Of a stretch of 64,000 nucleotides of DNA, positions 11,158-33,554 are shown one piece after another. Positions within the stretch are counted from its first letter, which is position 1. Each line of letters starts with the position of its first letter. Location: the NCBI GenBank assembly GCA_030248065.1, contig JASAMV010005105.1, forward strand, positions 1 through 64,000, written 5' to 3'. Source of the DNA: Rhynchonema sp. JSB1_4. Taxonomy: Eukaryota; Nematoda; Chromadorea; Monhysterida; Xyalidae. The translations under genes were made by a program, and so were the position numbers. Under the pieces are notes generated by a model. The model worked only from the letters and a program-made list of their open reading frames with translations, made no database searches and was not told the origin of the DNA.

Positions 11158-12442
11158 CTCCCGCAGCTGGTTTTGACACCAAAACTCACTTTGCTCAAAG
11201 TGCTTGACTCCCAACTCATGTAAGTTTTGTGAGAAACAAGTTTCTACCCATAAATGGTGTTTCGCTTTTTGACGCCGTTTTGATAATTTGATAGGCAGAT
11301 TGTTAAACTGTTGACCGAAACCGAAAACAGGCTAATTCAGTTCTTTGTGCGAATTCGCAGAAACCAGTCTTGGTTTATTGCGCGTTTTTTTTATTGGTTC
11401 GCGCGTGCGCTCGCTAACAAAAAAGCGCATCAAAAATAACAAATACAACATACATATAAATAAAATAATAAACATGTCGAAACAGGAGTTGCTACATATT
11501 TCTTCAATATGTGAAGAATGGAATTAGAGTGTAAAACTGGTTAAGCAGTTCAGGAGTGCTATGGTGGTGGGAGCGCAAAGAGTGCACTTTCAATTATAGT
11601 TACTGTAAGTGGGGAGGGGGTGCATGGCAGGCATAACACACACACACATACTGTACACATGTTGCATGTTTTCAGGGATGGGCGAAGGGTTTTATGAATG
11701 CTTTTTAGGATTGCCTTTAAAACTGAGACATGAAATTCACTGAAAGAAGCCCAAAGTCATAAAAAAACAATTCGGTGATTCTCTTGCAAACCAATGAGGA
11801 TCGAGTTATTCTTTTCGCCGACAACAATTTCTTATCAAGTTTCAGGATTTTCATTGAATTTATGTCCCAAGTTGATGTTTCAACGCTGGCCAGCTTTGGA
11901 GGTCTCCGTAGGTGGAGGTTGGTATGCACTTCAAATTCACAACATTGTCACATGATCTACATTGGTATCAGTCGTCATAAGCTCTTCATGTGTACTTGAT
12001 TTATTTATATTTGATTTACACAACCTTTTCGAAATTTACGCTGCCACGTCAATAAAAATCTGAGACGTTTTTTTCACTGTTGCTATATTGTGATCGTATA
12101 CACCCATAACCTCGGTAAGTTTTTTAAGGTCACTATTGTGAATTATGGGCTACATGCGAAAAGTTACACTTCGCACTTCGCAGACTGCTTGGAGACTTTA
12201 TTTGAATATATAACATCGACTTGCATACTTCACTCCGCATTCGTATATGGAATCAAATAGAATTAACAATGGAAATGTGCGCACTCATCGTTACACTTGA
12301 CTGACTTTTCAACACGTGCTGCTTGTTTATGGTCCTCCAATGGTTGTGGCATTTTTGTGTTGCTAATCAACTAATACGACCTTCTTAACGTGATAATAAA
12401 GCAGAAGTGTTGGGGTGGTTTTGGAATGCAAACGCCTACATT

Positions 12443-12668
12443 GGGTGGAATTTTCGAAACGGTGTAAAGGTCAGTTGGGTGTAAAGATCGGTGGAAAGCT
12501 CGGTAGACAGCTCAGTGTGATAGACCTCGGTGTAAACTTGAAACATTCCACGTTAATAACTGGCAATGTTTCACGTTTACACCGAGCTACGCCGACCGAG
12601 CTTTCGACCGACCTTTACACCAACCTTTACACCCAACTAACCTTTACACCGTTTCGAAAATATCACCC
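12443..12668. repeat. MITE-like palindromic element, family 1, copy 1
   Basis: A 226-bp imperfect palindrome opening with GGGTGGAATTTTCGAAACGG and closing with the complement of GGGTGATATTTTCGAAACGG. Both halves contain repeated GGTGTAAAGGTC-type segments. Other copies are at 60404-60629 (full) and 45592-45716 (half). It lies directly outside the right arm of the giant inverted repeat. Confidence 0.75.
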
Positions 12669-14526
12669 ATTGTACCCTATGACCAACATACAGACATGCG
12701 TGTTTTTATTACTCGAAAAAAAAACCGGCTCGCAACGCGTTTTTATGAGTCACAATAAAAGTTTTGTTGTTGTTGTTTGTTTGTTATTTGATACATTTGG
12801 GGTTACGGTACCTTGAACTATGAAACTGCTTCTATTTCTTTTCGAATGTGCGCTTCAAAGTCGGGATGATTTTCATACCGGAAATGACATGATAGCTTTC
12901 GTATTTTTATTTTTGAGGCGAATCGTATATGTAATGTGCTTTGCGCGCGCGCCTGGTTAGAACCCGTCAAGTTGAGACAAAACAAAGTTAGCGCACATAG
13001 ATCGCATAATTATAGATAGAGACCATTATTTGTCAAGCGTCGTGCACAAAAATATGTCAAAAAAACGAATCACAAAAAAAGCAAATGAAACAATAACAAA
13101 ACAAACATGAGAACAGTCGAAAAATTCATATACAGTACGTATGTAGCTTGATCAAAAACTTAGTAAAATAAAAACGCTATAAAATTGAGTTTATATTTTT
13201 GTGTACAATATTTTTTTTAGAATTCACCGTTATTAGGGGTTTACCGGGCGTAGCAGCATATCACTTGAGTGAAGCACAAAAATATACAAAAAATAATTTT
13301 TTTAAAAAAGCCGTTAAATCTACATTTGATAAATCACAACGTGGTATATAATTTCCGAAAATAAAACTCTTCAGAAAACAAATTCAATATTTTTATAAAT
13401 ATTGTACAAACGAATGCAAAGAGAAAGCACCAGTTGTACGTCACGACCGGAATCCGGGAGAAAACAGACAACACAATGTAAAAAAAATTGGATATTTATC
13501 CAGATCAACAAGGCAATTTTACGTTCAAAAACAGGACAAATCACTGATGTGTAGCCGTTACGAAACTTACTCACTGAAAAGTTGCAATTATAGTCCAATA
13601 ATAGGGAAGTAAAATAACCGAAACTAAAAACTATGTATAATAATATATATTTTTGTAGGTATGTAAATGCATTTGCGGATTAACTTTGCGTGAGAGAAGG
13701 AACAAGTATGTATTTGGGTATGTAGATTTACTAAAGATGAGAACGCCAATCGTCACGTGATACCCGTTCAATTGATTGTTTTATGTCGGTTGTTCACTCC
13801 GTTATCACTAACGCCGATCTAACTGCCGATTACACTCAACTAAAGCAAATCTATACGTTGCTCATTCAAAAGTGTTCGAGAGCTTATTGCAAGCGAGCAT
13901 AATGTGTTACTGAGACCATAAACTGCTAAAACTATGGATATCAAAGAAGCTGAATTCTAACGTCTAGGGCGAGACAAAACTATTCAGTGCGACGATTCAG
14001 TCCCGGTCAGAGATTCAGGCCCGGCCATTCAGGCCCGGCCGATTCGGGCCCGGCTGGAGCCTAAGCCTAAGCCTAAAGGGGTCAAACATGCTGGAATTGA
14101 ATACGCCGGACAAAACAGCACCCCATAAACGAATCACCGACATCATGACGTATGTATGTGTACGGGTACATTTAGCGTGCACCGTGATGTTTCAGACATA
14201 AATGTACGCCAGCTACGGCCAAATAAGATCACAAACATGTCGGAAGGGAGCAGCAGCGCGAGAGAAAATATGTATAGTAAATGAAATGAAAGAGAAAGAG
14301 ATTCACGCGTTAGATTGGGATGCTATTAACTGGTTGGATGGCGCACCATGAGCCGCACCATGCACATGAACAAATAATTTCTGGGCTAAAATGTTTCACC
14401 CATCTATGGCACAGTGCACGCCCCCCCTCCCAGAAAAGCGAGCAAACTCTATAAATTCGACGTGTGTCCCTCGCCTCATCATAATGCCGTTGAGCAATAA
14501 TCGAAAATGATGTTTCACAGTCTGCA
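12669..14526. other. Intergenic, 3' side of the cyclase gene
   Basis: A/T-rich sequence with T and A tracts. Apart from a repeat fragment at 13988-14110 I see no gene. The part just below 14527 is presumably the 3' UTR of the cyclase; I found no convincing polyadenylation signal close to the stop codon. Confidence 0.55.
13988..14110. repeat. GGCCCGGCC / GCCTAA element, family 5, partial copy
   Basis: Contains GTGCGACGATTCAGTCCC, several AGGCCCGGCC units, then three GCCTAA units and a GGTCAAACATGCTGG tail. The same order occurs at 44825-44982 and, inverted, at 55683-55873. Confidence 0.65.
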
Positions 14527-23528
<9,002 letters not shown>

Positions 23529-26093
23529 GGCTGGCCTTTATAATTCAGGGCTTCATGGATGTTCAAGTACTACCATGGTAGTTTTGTCGGTCAAGCGCAG
23601 ATGCAGGCTCATAATGATATGGTTATGATTGAAAGTTGCACATGATAAATTTGATTGTCTAAAATTGGAAAAGTGGCACATGGTGGCGAATAGAAATGTT
23701 GCTATACAGACAGAGGGAAGGAACAACTAAATGAAACGCGCACAAATGAAACGTCACGGTGACGATTGAGACGATGAAGTCGCCGAAGAAGGAAAATATA
23801 TGCAGATGGAGTCCCTAGACGATAAAAATGCATGAGCGTGGGCCGCGTCAACAAAACAGATAGACAGAAATGTCAAAGATGCAGCGGCACGAGCCGCTTC
23901 CAACAAAAAAAACGAAAATGAGCAAAAAATGGAGAGCGACGACTTTTGCCTATGACTAGAATTAAATTGAATCGACCTCGACATGGGGTATTCATGTGTC
24001 TATGCATGCAACATGCATACTGTATGCGTATACACACGACCGGCAAACTCTTGTATTCATGAACATTGCAAGCCACGATAGTAGGACTGGGGCTTATGAG
24101 CGAAACGCACCACGCCTGCGCACAATAATACAGAAACTGAAAAGAACGTTGTTTCACGAACATGTGTATTCTGGTAAAGTGCATGTGAGGCTATGTACAA
24201 TTGTGAGCTACAAGTGAGTGCGAAGCAATACCACCCGCACCGGCAAATCTTACATTTGTAATTAAGCGTATACAATACAGAGGTGTGCGTCTATGTACGT
24301 GAGGCTTCGCGCCAAGCCAATTCTTGGTACGTAATGGAACGCAACCCGTCGAGAGTGTGGACTGCGGTTACAAAGGCGTGCGTATAGCGCTTTGTGACAA
24401 AAAAAACAGCGAGTACATTTTTCAAACACGTCAAACGGCGTATAGGTATGTATGTATGTATATCTGTATATAGTTACATAGCAAGTCAGCGCAAGTCCTC
24501 TTCAACAAGCACAATGCACACCAGGCCATTTAAGCGCCAGTTTATGTGGTCTCAGCTGTTACGAGCACGAACCAAATGGGTGTAGCCGGAAAAGTTTCTG
24601 GTTAATTCCATTTTCCTCGCGAAAACCGACAAAAACACCAAGGTTCCGTAAATACCGTCGGCGATGTATAGTAATGAGAAATATTGCTGAAATGAAGACT
24701 GCGCGCGCAGCTGCGCTAGCGGGAGCAATAAACGACAAATTGTGCAGTATGCTGCGCACAAACATTCGCACATGAGCAATAATGCATGGTCATAAACTTG
24801 TGTACTGTTGGAATATGTGCACGGCAAAAGGGGCATATCTTGCTGAAACAGAAAGAGGCAGAGCGTAGAACCTCCACTTGATTAATTCTGTAAACCATTC
24901 GTTTGCTTCTCGCCGAGAGTGTGTGTGTGTGCGTTTACGCAAAACGATTTCCCGCGCCGGAATATGCAACGCGCCGCCGGTCCATGCAGAAAGGTTTCAC
25001 TTGGATGGCATGAGAAAAGAACCGGGCTCAATATTATGTTGTTTTGGAGCGCGGATTGTGCGGCGCAGCAGTCTCAGGCGTTATGCCACCGTGTGACCAA
25101 TATATTCCGACACAACACCTATGAAAGCATCGTTCTCAGCGTTTGCCCGGGTAGATTTCGTTCGACTAGGCCATGGGTGGATAGCATAAAACTTGGCGTT
25201 TGTTCATCTTAAACCCACTGTTGATTAAAAGTCACTGAGCTAGACATACGGTCGTGGCAAAACGCAAGTGTCTGAATGGTGTCGGGGCCACCCGGTAATG
25301 TATAGTTACGACGCCGGTCTTCTGGTTTACCATGATTGTGATGGTGACAACTTCTCAGGTTTGTACTCTACGCTCCATTGACGGCTGGTCGACGTGAGCC
25401 ATCTAGCCAACGCGCTGAGAACGATAACGTCAAAGGTGTTGCGTCGGAACATATGTAAGTGTCACCCTGTACCCACAAGCGCCATTTGCAGATTAATAAA
25501 ACATGCCATGCAGCTGTGCTCAGCCGCAGCAGGCGACTGACTGCGACTTGCGATCAAAAACATCGAGAGTCAAGTACAGCAGAGACAGCAAGCACAATGG
25601 CGGAGCAAGTGCGTGTGTGCGCAAAATTGACTGCCGCAGCAGCACATGCCGTTTTCTGTATTGTTGTTGTGCGTAGACGTCGATGGAGGAACGTTGGCCT
25701 TTGAGGCTGGCAGGCCGGAAGTCGAAAGTTGAAATTATCCAGCAAACAGATGAGACGATGCGAGCAGGTCCCCGCGGGGGTTTGATGGAGAAAGGGAGAA
25801 GAGATGGAGAGAGGCGCCCGGTCCGGTCATTTTTCTTCTTTTTTTCAGCGCAGCATATCGTCTGTCAGCACAATAACGAGCGACCCGCATCAAATAAGGT
25901 GCGCAAATTAAGGCTACAAAAGGACACTGCAAAGTTTATGCCCACAAAGTGGACTTTTGTGGTCCTATTCCCCGGACATTCATGGGCCTACGCGGTTATG
26001 GTCGTTTTGCGCCGTTTGGTGTTTGCCCCATGCGGGCAGAGAAGGTCTACATAACAGCAGCGGCACCTCATGTGTGCGTGTGATATGTAAATT

Positions 26094-26223
26094 GTGAGAC
26101 ATCGTCGCTTTTTGTCACGGTCGGGCGCTATGAAAAGCTGGCAGCCTAAGCCTAAGTCGAAGTGTACGCCTAGGCCTAAGCCCAAACCCAAGCCGTAGTT
26201 GAAATATACGCGCGACGATGTCA
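26094..26223. repeat. Family 6 element with internal GCCTAA repeats, copy 1
   Basis: Ends GTGAGACATCGTCGCTTTTT and CGCGCGACGATGTC pair. The interior is a run of GCCTAA-like hexamers. A second copy is at 27372-27560, and related termini occur at 53572-53675 and 54640-54742. Confidence 0.65.
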
Positions 26224-27371
26224 CCTGGACTTACAGTGATACTGTCACTGCTAGCGTGCCACTACATACATATATATCATAACAAATGAACACGGGCTAC
26301 AACAACAGCGGGTTGGTCTGGAGGAGCGGGCTAAAGTGCATCTTTTTTGACAGTGGTGGTCTACATAGGGTAGTCGTCACGTCAGAACTGCGTACAACAG
26401 TCTACTGTGCCCGCCTCGGACTAAGCGATATATATATAAGCGCCCTGCTGCTAATGATAGCATGACCACACCCATGGTATGTTTATTACGGCCGCGCGGT
26501 ATTAAAAGTTTGCGATGGGCAAAACGCAAACAACTAACTACTGTACCAGAGTAGACCACAAAAACGAGGCCAACCCAATCGCAATGACAATACACGGTCA
26601 TGGTGGGTGGGTACACGCAGCACAAATGGCGTGCGAGCCACAAGCATGTAGTAGGTACTCGGTTCGGGTGTGCTGGATGCCTACAGACATTTTGAACAGC
26701 ATGCAACTGGTATGTACTTACAATGGTGTACGTGGGGCGCTAACTAGGTAATCGATAGCATTGTATGTACATGCTGCAGTCACAGATGCACACGCTATTT
26801 TGCATTTAGCAATGCGGACGTTTGAGAACCTGAGTGTTGAGCTCCCATGAGCTCATCCATCAAGGGGCAGGGTACGTCATTATTCATGTCATGATGGAAT
26901 ATTGTTGACGATATGGGACTGTTTTGCTGTCACTCCATTGAAGATTGGTCCCATGAAACAACAGCGACTGACGTAAGAGTGCCTCACTCGCGTTTGCCAC
27001 CAAACCGCAATATGCAGCATAATGTACCAACATTGTATTCTGTCATGATCATAAATTCGCTGCTTTTGTACATGAATCTACCAGCTTCAGCTCTCGATCA
27101 CAGTACGCGTGTGGCGCTGAATGTGCCAATCGTTTGTCTACGCCCACAAACGCGGGGGATTGAAGGGCTTTCAAAAAAAAACAATTGGCAAACGCATCAC
27201 AATCACACGCAAACAGATGAGTAAAGAGAAAAAAAATAAACGAGATTTTCAACGGCTGACACGACAAAGAAGAAAGAAAGGCAACTACATATGTACTGTA
27301 GTTGTTGTATCATCATTTTCAGACGTGCACGACTAAAGTAAAGGGAAGTGCATCCTCGCCACGCAAGAGGT

Positions 27372-27560
27372 TGTGAGACATCGTCGCTCATTGTCACTTG
27401 GTCGCGCGTTTGTGAAGGACAACATGGCTGTTAGGGAAAGCTGGCTGCCTAAGCGGAGGTCCAGGTCTAAGCCTAAGCCCAATCATAAGCCTAAGCCTAA
27501 GCCTAGAGCCAAGCTATGCAGTTGAAATAGGCACGACAAGTCAAAACGCGCGACAATGTC
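27372..27560. repeat. Family 6 element with internal GCCTAA repeats, copy 2
   Basis: Same ends as 26094-26223 (GTGAGACATCGTCGCT and CGCGCGACAATGTC) and the same internal hexamer array, including three consecutive AAGCCT units near 27487-27505. Confidence 0.65.
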
Positions 27561-27710
27561 CCCGGACGGGCAACGCAAGAGTGAGAGAGTGAAAAATTGC
27601 GAAAATGAAGCAAACGCTGTGGCAAAAAAAGAGGAAAAAGACGGCCCTTTTCTCAACCAGCATTTGCGGCGCCGAAAAAGACCAATATAGGTACATATTC
27701 TCAAACAAGT

Positions 27711-27734
27711 ACACACACACACACACACACACAC
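27711..27734. repeat. CA microsatellite
   Basis: Uninterrupted AC dinucleotides, about 12 units. Confidence 0.9.
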
Positions 27735-30187
27735 GATGCGCTCGCAACTCGGCTTGTTGGCAACGTCTGAGCCGGAGACCAAGCAACTGTAAAGCGATTG
27801 GTGTCGGTGTCTTTGTTTCGCCGCGGAAAAACGCAATTAACGAAATCACGGAAGCGGACACAGTACGTGAATATCCTTGTCCGCAGTTATGTATGTACCT
27901 AATGGGTCCATCCAATTGCTGATTGAGTTATACGGGGATATGTACTTGGTACAGAAGAACGCACGTTATGGGCCATGCGACAAGCTTACATGTGTATTAT
28001 GGTGAAATTTTACAACAAGTATAGTGAGTATTGGCAAATCGACAAGTCAACACTGAAGTGTAAGGCCAGAATCGGGCTGATGGCACAATCAACTCAAGTG
28101 GTCAACTATCGTCGTCAAATGAAGCAGCCCTAAATGAGTGCGAGAAATTATACATGGGAGTTGACGACAGTACAATAAGTCCAGAATTGTGCGAGCAAGA
28201 AAGTCATCGACGGCTAAGATACAAATGAAACGGTCAGACTCAGGCGGACACGTCAGTTAGTCAAAACAATTAAGCATTCCAAGTGATAAGCACATAGGTC
28301 GTTGAATACATGATAACGGGGTTTCAAACTATACAAAACAACGCGCGCCTGTTTGTACTAAACATTGCGACGGCTGCGGATCTTGGGCGGCTGCCAAAAA
28401 TAACCTTAGATTGACAAAAGAGACAATGAAAAGACACTTTCCGACATGTTTGACGAAGGAAGACACAAAAACAACAACCCGCGGACAAATATAGCGTCAT
28501 ACCACCCATCCCAGCACGGCTCCTTCCTTCTGTTTTACACATACAGGAACAGGGCAACGCTTATACGTGGCGTGGCCTTGACAAGCTTCATGCCACCGCG
28601 GAGGCGCAAAGTGCAAAGACACAAACTGACTAACACAGCTGGCCAGCTCACAGCCCGCGGCGGGGCGCACAGCGGCGCTCAGTTTAGCCTGGCCTCGCGC
28701 TAACATTTATCGAACACGACACGCGCTATGACGAGAGCATATACCTGCATGTACCCGGAGAATGCCAAATACGTCCCCTGGGGCTCATTTGGAATTAACT
28801 TCGGATCTGAGATGTGGTAAATAGGTATACATGTACAAAACTAACAATGTCCACATAGATGGGAGATTATTCGGAAGCAAACATCCGAATTTGCCCCCGA
28901 TGGGGACTGATTCAAGGCAGGGGTGACTTATTCGACATTCTCCGGAGCTTTGTTGGCCAAATGGCAGAGCAGGGGACTCGGCTATTATAGGCACAAGGTA
29001 TTATGTTTAATGAGTTTTGTGTCGCCTAAAGGTGAGCAGCAGCTGCGACACCCGCCCGGTGGGCCGAAAGATGCGGCTTCCTTTTTGCGGCCCACGGCCA
29101 GAGACGTAAACAATTTTTTTCCAAATTTTTCTTTTTTTCAAAAAAATTTAAAAGAAAGATTTCCAACCTCCATAGAATTCCCCTGTAGCATACCTTTTTG
29201 GCATTTATGCATTTAAACATCAAAATTACCGCAGTCAGTGAGGAACCAACGTATTATAAGAGATGTACGGCACTCGTGGCGATTTTTTTTGTGTTTTGGA
29301 GGTAAATTGGCCAAATGTTGGGTGTTTTTGGAGCCGAGAAGTCGAAAACATCCTATGCTTAAGTTTTTTTAAATTAAAAAAAGTGGGCAACTTTTTTTTA
29401 AAAAAAGGAATTTTTTTCAAAAAAAACAAGAAATTTTTTTTAAACATCTCTGCCCACGGCGGGCTGCTGTGCGTTGACAAATTGGGGATACATTGCCTGG
29501 GCTGATGACAGCTAACAATAAACACTACATCCTAGTCACTTTTTGTGGTCGATTCTACATTAGGTCTGCTCTCTGTGGACCGGGCAGGGAACGCGAGTTG
29601 TTTTTAAATTATACAGTAGGTATACGGGAAGATGAAAGGTGAAAGAGAGTGCGCAGAACGCGTGTGTGCCGAACGCCAATTGAAAACAGTGGGACTAGAT
29701 TACAGCAGAAAAATAGATGGATTTCTGCTCGAGAAAGTGCCACAGGAAAAGCAACATGGAACAAAAACATTTTTTAATTCAAACCTATGCCTACGTATCA
29801 CGTGTATAAGCAACTGCTCACAAACGCAAACATACTGGACGGAGCAACACACATTCTGGTTAAAACCACGTATATATATATAGGTATTGTATGTGAGTTT
29901 GCTGCACAAGCTGGACGTACAGGAACATACACAGGTACATGTACATACTGTATGTAGATACACAGTATGTACAGCAGATAAACGCCGAGCCCAACCCCAG
30001 GTACACAGTAGGCACCTGCACAATAATATTGAACTGCTTGTATCGGTGCGGTATTGCTCCGGGCAGAACAGCTCCAGCTGCCGCCGAGATTGTCTGCTGA
30101 TCGTCCCACCTAATGTGCGCACCTGCACCTGGCTACCTTATATCGCGTGTCAGAGTTCCAGCGTGCACAGGTGCACATGCTACATAC

Positions 30188-30322
30188 AGTACCAGCTGCA
30201 ATTTTAGGCTGCTTGAGGCCTGCATTTCCAGTGCCTGCAGGCTCCACATAGAAGATGCATGCATGCAGGCGTACATATGCAGGTGCAGGCCTCAAACAGC
30301 CTAAAATTGCAGCTGGTACTGC
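30188..30322. repeat. Palindromic element (GTACCAGCTGCAATTTTAGG ends)
   Basis: GTACCAGCTGCAATTTTAGG near 30189 is matched in reverse by CCTAAAATTGCAGCTGGTAC near 30320. The inner arms GAGGCCTGCA and TGCAGGCCTC also pair. A half copy lies at about 62782-62830. Confidence 0.7.
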
Positions 30323-30419
30323 AGGTAAATAAGTTGCAGAAATTGCATTGAACCAAGTTGCATGATGGGCCGTAGCTACCTGGGGGCCCAGCGGGCCCAG
30401 AGGGCCCAACCCATATTAA

Positions 30420-31060
30420 AAAATAAAATATTTTCAAAAAAAAAAAAAAAAATAAATTAATAAACTATAATCCCCCTTAAAAACTACACTTTATTTTTTT
30501 TTTCTCCCCCCCCCAATATATTCCCCATATTTTTCTTCTTATAATTAATTACTTCCGCGCGCAAAATATTCTTGCCCCCCCCCCCCCCTCACAATATTTT
30601 TTTTTTAAACTTCTCTTATATAGTCATGCCACTGCACGCGCGTGCACATTCTTAAATAACAATAAAAAAATAAAAATTAAAAAATTAAAATATTCTCTTT
30701 ATTCCACAATTTTTAAATATATATATTTATATATATATATATGAAAAAAAATTTATTATACAAAAAAAAATAAAAAAATAATTTAATTAACCCCAAAAAA
30801 ACTTCCATTTCAAAAAAACAAAAAAACCTCTCCCCCACCCAATAAAAAAACAAAAACTCCTCACTCTCAATCTCCTTTTCTCCAGCTGACCCCCTCACTT
30901 TTACCACAATTCATTCACACCCAAAATTTACCATTATACTTCCACAATCAACTTTCTTTCCCTACCTCTCAACAACACCCCCATCCCCCACCCCTCCCCC
31001 CCACCCAACCCCAACACACCACCATACCACACTATCTACCGAAACTCCACCATGCACACA
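30420..31060. repeat. G-depleted low-complexity block
   Basis: About 640 bp almost without G on the plus strand, built of A tracts, T tracts and long C runs (for example 14 C near 30575). It is bordered by GGGGCCC-rich sequence at 30385-30412 and 31084-31200. No coding. The composition differs sharply from everything around it. Confidence 0.75.
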
Positions 31061-31788
31061 AACGGTACTGCGGCAGCATTTCTACCTGGGGCCCGGGGGC
31101 CCGCCCCGACATATCTTCCTGGGGGCCCGGGCCCCACCCCTCCCCCCCCCCTTCCGCCCAGGCCCCCGGCCCGCGCCCCCTGGGCCCGCTGGGACCCGGT
31201 GTTATGCCCCATGATGTGGGAAACCACCACACAAACCCCACATGGGAACCATGCATGCATACCCGCCTTGGGGGGTGTCGCATGCCACTGCGTGTTTGAA
31301 CAAGGAACAGTCTTTGTTGTTTGTGTGGGTTTCTGGAATTAATAATACAAAAGTGCTCCTGCCCTGGCATTGCAGAACTCTTTCAAATAGCACTGCACGC
31401 ACAGGTGAACCATATTGACGGTACTTTCATTTGGTCGCACCTGGTCCTCCTAAATGCCCAAATTATCCTACTGTTGTTGCACGCACCAAATGAAGCCCGT
31501 TTTAGTCACACCTGCGTGAACGCAAAGGAAAAAAAAGAGAAATGCAGCCAAGAAAACCGGAGTCGTCATCGCCAAAGCGGTAGATGTACGCATGCAGTAT
31601 CGGTCAAATCCGTACAACGAGGAAAAAATTGGCACTGGTTCGAAATACAGCTCGGTCCGTCAGGTTCCTGCTTGCCGCGGGTTTTTATTCGTCTCCCAGT
31701 CTCAGGCTTTAGTTTGACAGACACGGTTCATGAACCGAAAGGTTTTTTGATTCTTCAGACACAACATACGCGTGATTTAATTCAATGA

Positions 31789-32024
31789 GTATAGTCCGTT
31801 CAAATGCTCATGAGACGACTTTTTTGTAGTTCGCTGGCTCCAAAATTGCTGCCCGCCCTCTGCAGATCACTTATACAAGAGAAAAACCAGGTGCAAAAAA
31901 CGTTTCGCAAATCGTACGTTTTGCACGGTATCTTTTTCTCAGAGAATCAATCTGCGGAGGAGCAGCAAAATCTGATCTGGCCAGTTTCAAGACAAATCGT
32001 CTCATGAGCAATTGGTTAGGCTAC
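31789..32024. repeat. MITE-like element, family 4, copy 1
   Basis: Opens GTATAGTCCGTTCAAATGCTC then ATGAGACGA; closes TCGTCTCATGAGCAATTGG. Internal arms pair around a CTCTGCAGATCA / TCTGCGGAGGAG core. Other copies: 40341-40588, 57464-57793 and 63785-64000. Confidence 0.7.
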
Positions 32025-32227
32025 ATACATGCAGTCAATGAGTTATCAGAACCTGGCATGCGCCATTGAAAACCTCCGACATTATCCCGCCTACAGTGTC
32101 CGTACCCGAGCTGTGCCTGGGCAGTTTCCGTAGAAGGACCGGTCATAGGCACGAACGTTTTATTTCGCCGAAAGAACAAGAACAAAATTTGTTTTTATTT
32201 TTTGTATCCACGCGTACAAACACTTCG

Positions 32228-32300
32228 GTAGTTCAGCTGGAAGAGCCACTGCTGGCCCGGTTAAGCGGAGGACCTGGGTTCGAGCTCCCGTTGATGAAAG
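32228..32300 (+). other. tRNA-like sequence (degenerate tRNA or SINE head)
   Basis: TAGTTCAGCTGG matches the eukaryotic tRNA A box and GGTTCGAGCTC, about 45 bp on, resembles a B box. A D-stem can form (GTTC with GAGC). The acceptor stem does not pair and the anticodon loop would be too long, so it is not a functional tRNA. It sits inside a weak inverted repeat (CAGTGTCCGT near 32095, ACGGACACTG near 32372), consistent with a tRNA-derived mobile sequence. Confidence 0.35.
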
Positions 32301-33554
32301 CAACTTTTTGTTCACAAAGATTTTGGAATGTACATATATGTACATTACATCCGCTCAGGCAGAATTCAGGCACGGACACTGCACGCATGGGATTGTCTCG
32401 AACCCAACGCTCAAAGGTGTCACAGGGTATGCGCTGGTCAACCGAGCGCAGTGCTCTATACATACGCAAGAAGCAGGGTGCACCTCTGTCATGGTCATGT
32501 GGTCCGTAAAACTGTGAAATGGGACATTATATAGAGACAGGAACACACGGTTTGCGATCAGCTGGTTCGTTGGTGGTTTTGATTAGCGATAATAAAAATG
32601 GTCGTTGTGGTCAGGAAACCGAGTGCGCAGCTCGACAGTTCAATGTACAGTATTTATGGATACCTATACGTGCAATTCGTTTTGGAAAATGAGTTTACCT
32701 AAATGTACACATGGCGCGACCAATGTATGTATATGTACAGTCCCTCCCGTTACTCGCCCGCAAGCCCCCATGCTGCTAACGCAAGGAGGCCACCCCCCGG
32801 CCCGCCCCCCCCCCCCGCCCACTACCGCGCTCCCTTGGCTTGCTCGCTTTGTTATCGCTGCTCTTGCTGCTCCACAGCTCTCTGGTGAAAGCACGAAAAG
32901 CTCCATTTTACAGCATGAGCAACTCAAATAAGCGTTCCCCCCATCCCTCCTCTTTCGTTTTTTTTTTTTCAATCTCTTCTCTTTATGTCTCAAATTTTTC
33001 TCCTATTCGTGTCCCATCTATTTCTTTCCCTCAAACCCCCAGAACAAACTCCACCGCCCCCAACAAACAACCGAAGAAAAAAACAGCAACCAGCACCAAC
33101 GCTACCACCTATGTACAAACATAAGGGGTGCTGGGAAACGTGTGAAGCACAAAATTGAATGTTTATTGCGAAAAACTCATTTGGTCAAAAATTCATTCGC
33201 TACATTGTATGTATATATACATATATGTAGCTGGCTGACTATACGAAGCGGGGCGCGGGGAGCAAAATTGTCATAAAATCTGTAAAAACTGTGATCGGAG
33301 ATTAATGGTTCAGCGATCTTGACTGAGAAAAATCGTTGATTTGCCATAAACACAGATTGTATGTAATTTTGCTCCGTTGGGGCTACAGAAAGATAGAGAC
33401 ATGCCGGTCCGATACCACAGCTGGGTGATAAAATAGAAACCCGCAGAGACAGAGAGATCATTTTGCAAGCGATTTTAACGCGCGTTTACGGTGGGGAATG
33501 CAAAGGATAATTAAGTCGTAGGATTGTGCTGAGTTTGGGCAATGCCAAGAAACA

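Larger units (their letters stand above)
6845..12433. repeat. Right arm of giant inverted repeat
   Basis: Reverse complement of 1-5276. Its outer end matches base 1 of the window exactly at about 12433, so the duplication may be longer than what is visible on the left. The arm is about 300 bp longer than its partner, mainly because 9830-10180 differs in length and content from the matching left segment near 2215-2345. It carries the intact copy of the secreted-protein gene. Match quality drops toward the inner end near 6845. Confidence 0.93.

Noticed and set aside
12443..12668. Family 1 palindrome as a microRNA or snoRNA gene
   Set aside because: At least three dispersed copies with terminal repeats and one apparent target duplication fit a mobile element better.
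31032..31370. Gly/Pro-rich frames on both strands
   Set aside because: Produced by GGGCCC-rich low-complexity DNA; overlapping frames on both strands are equally open.
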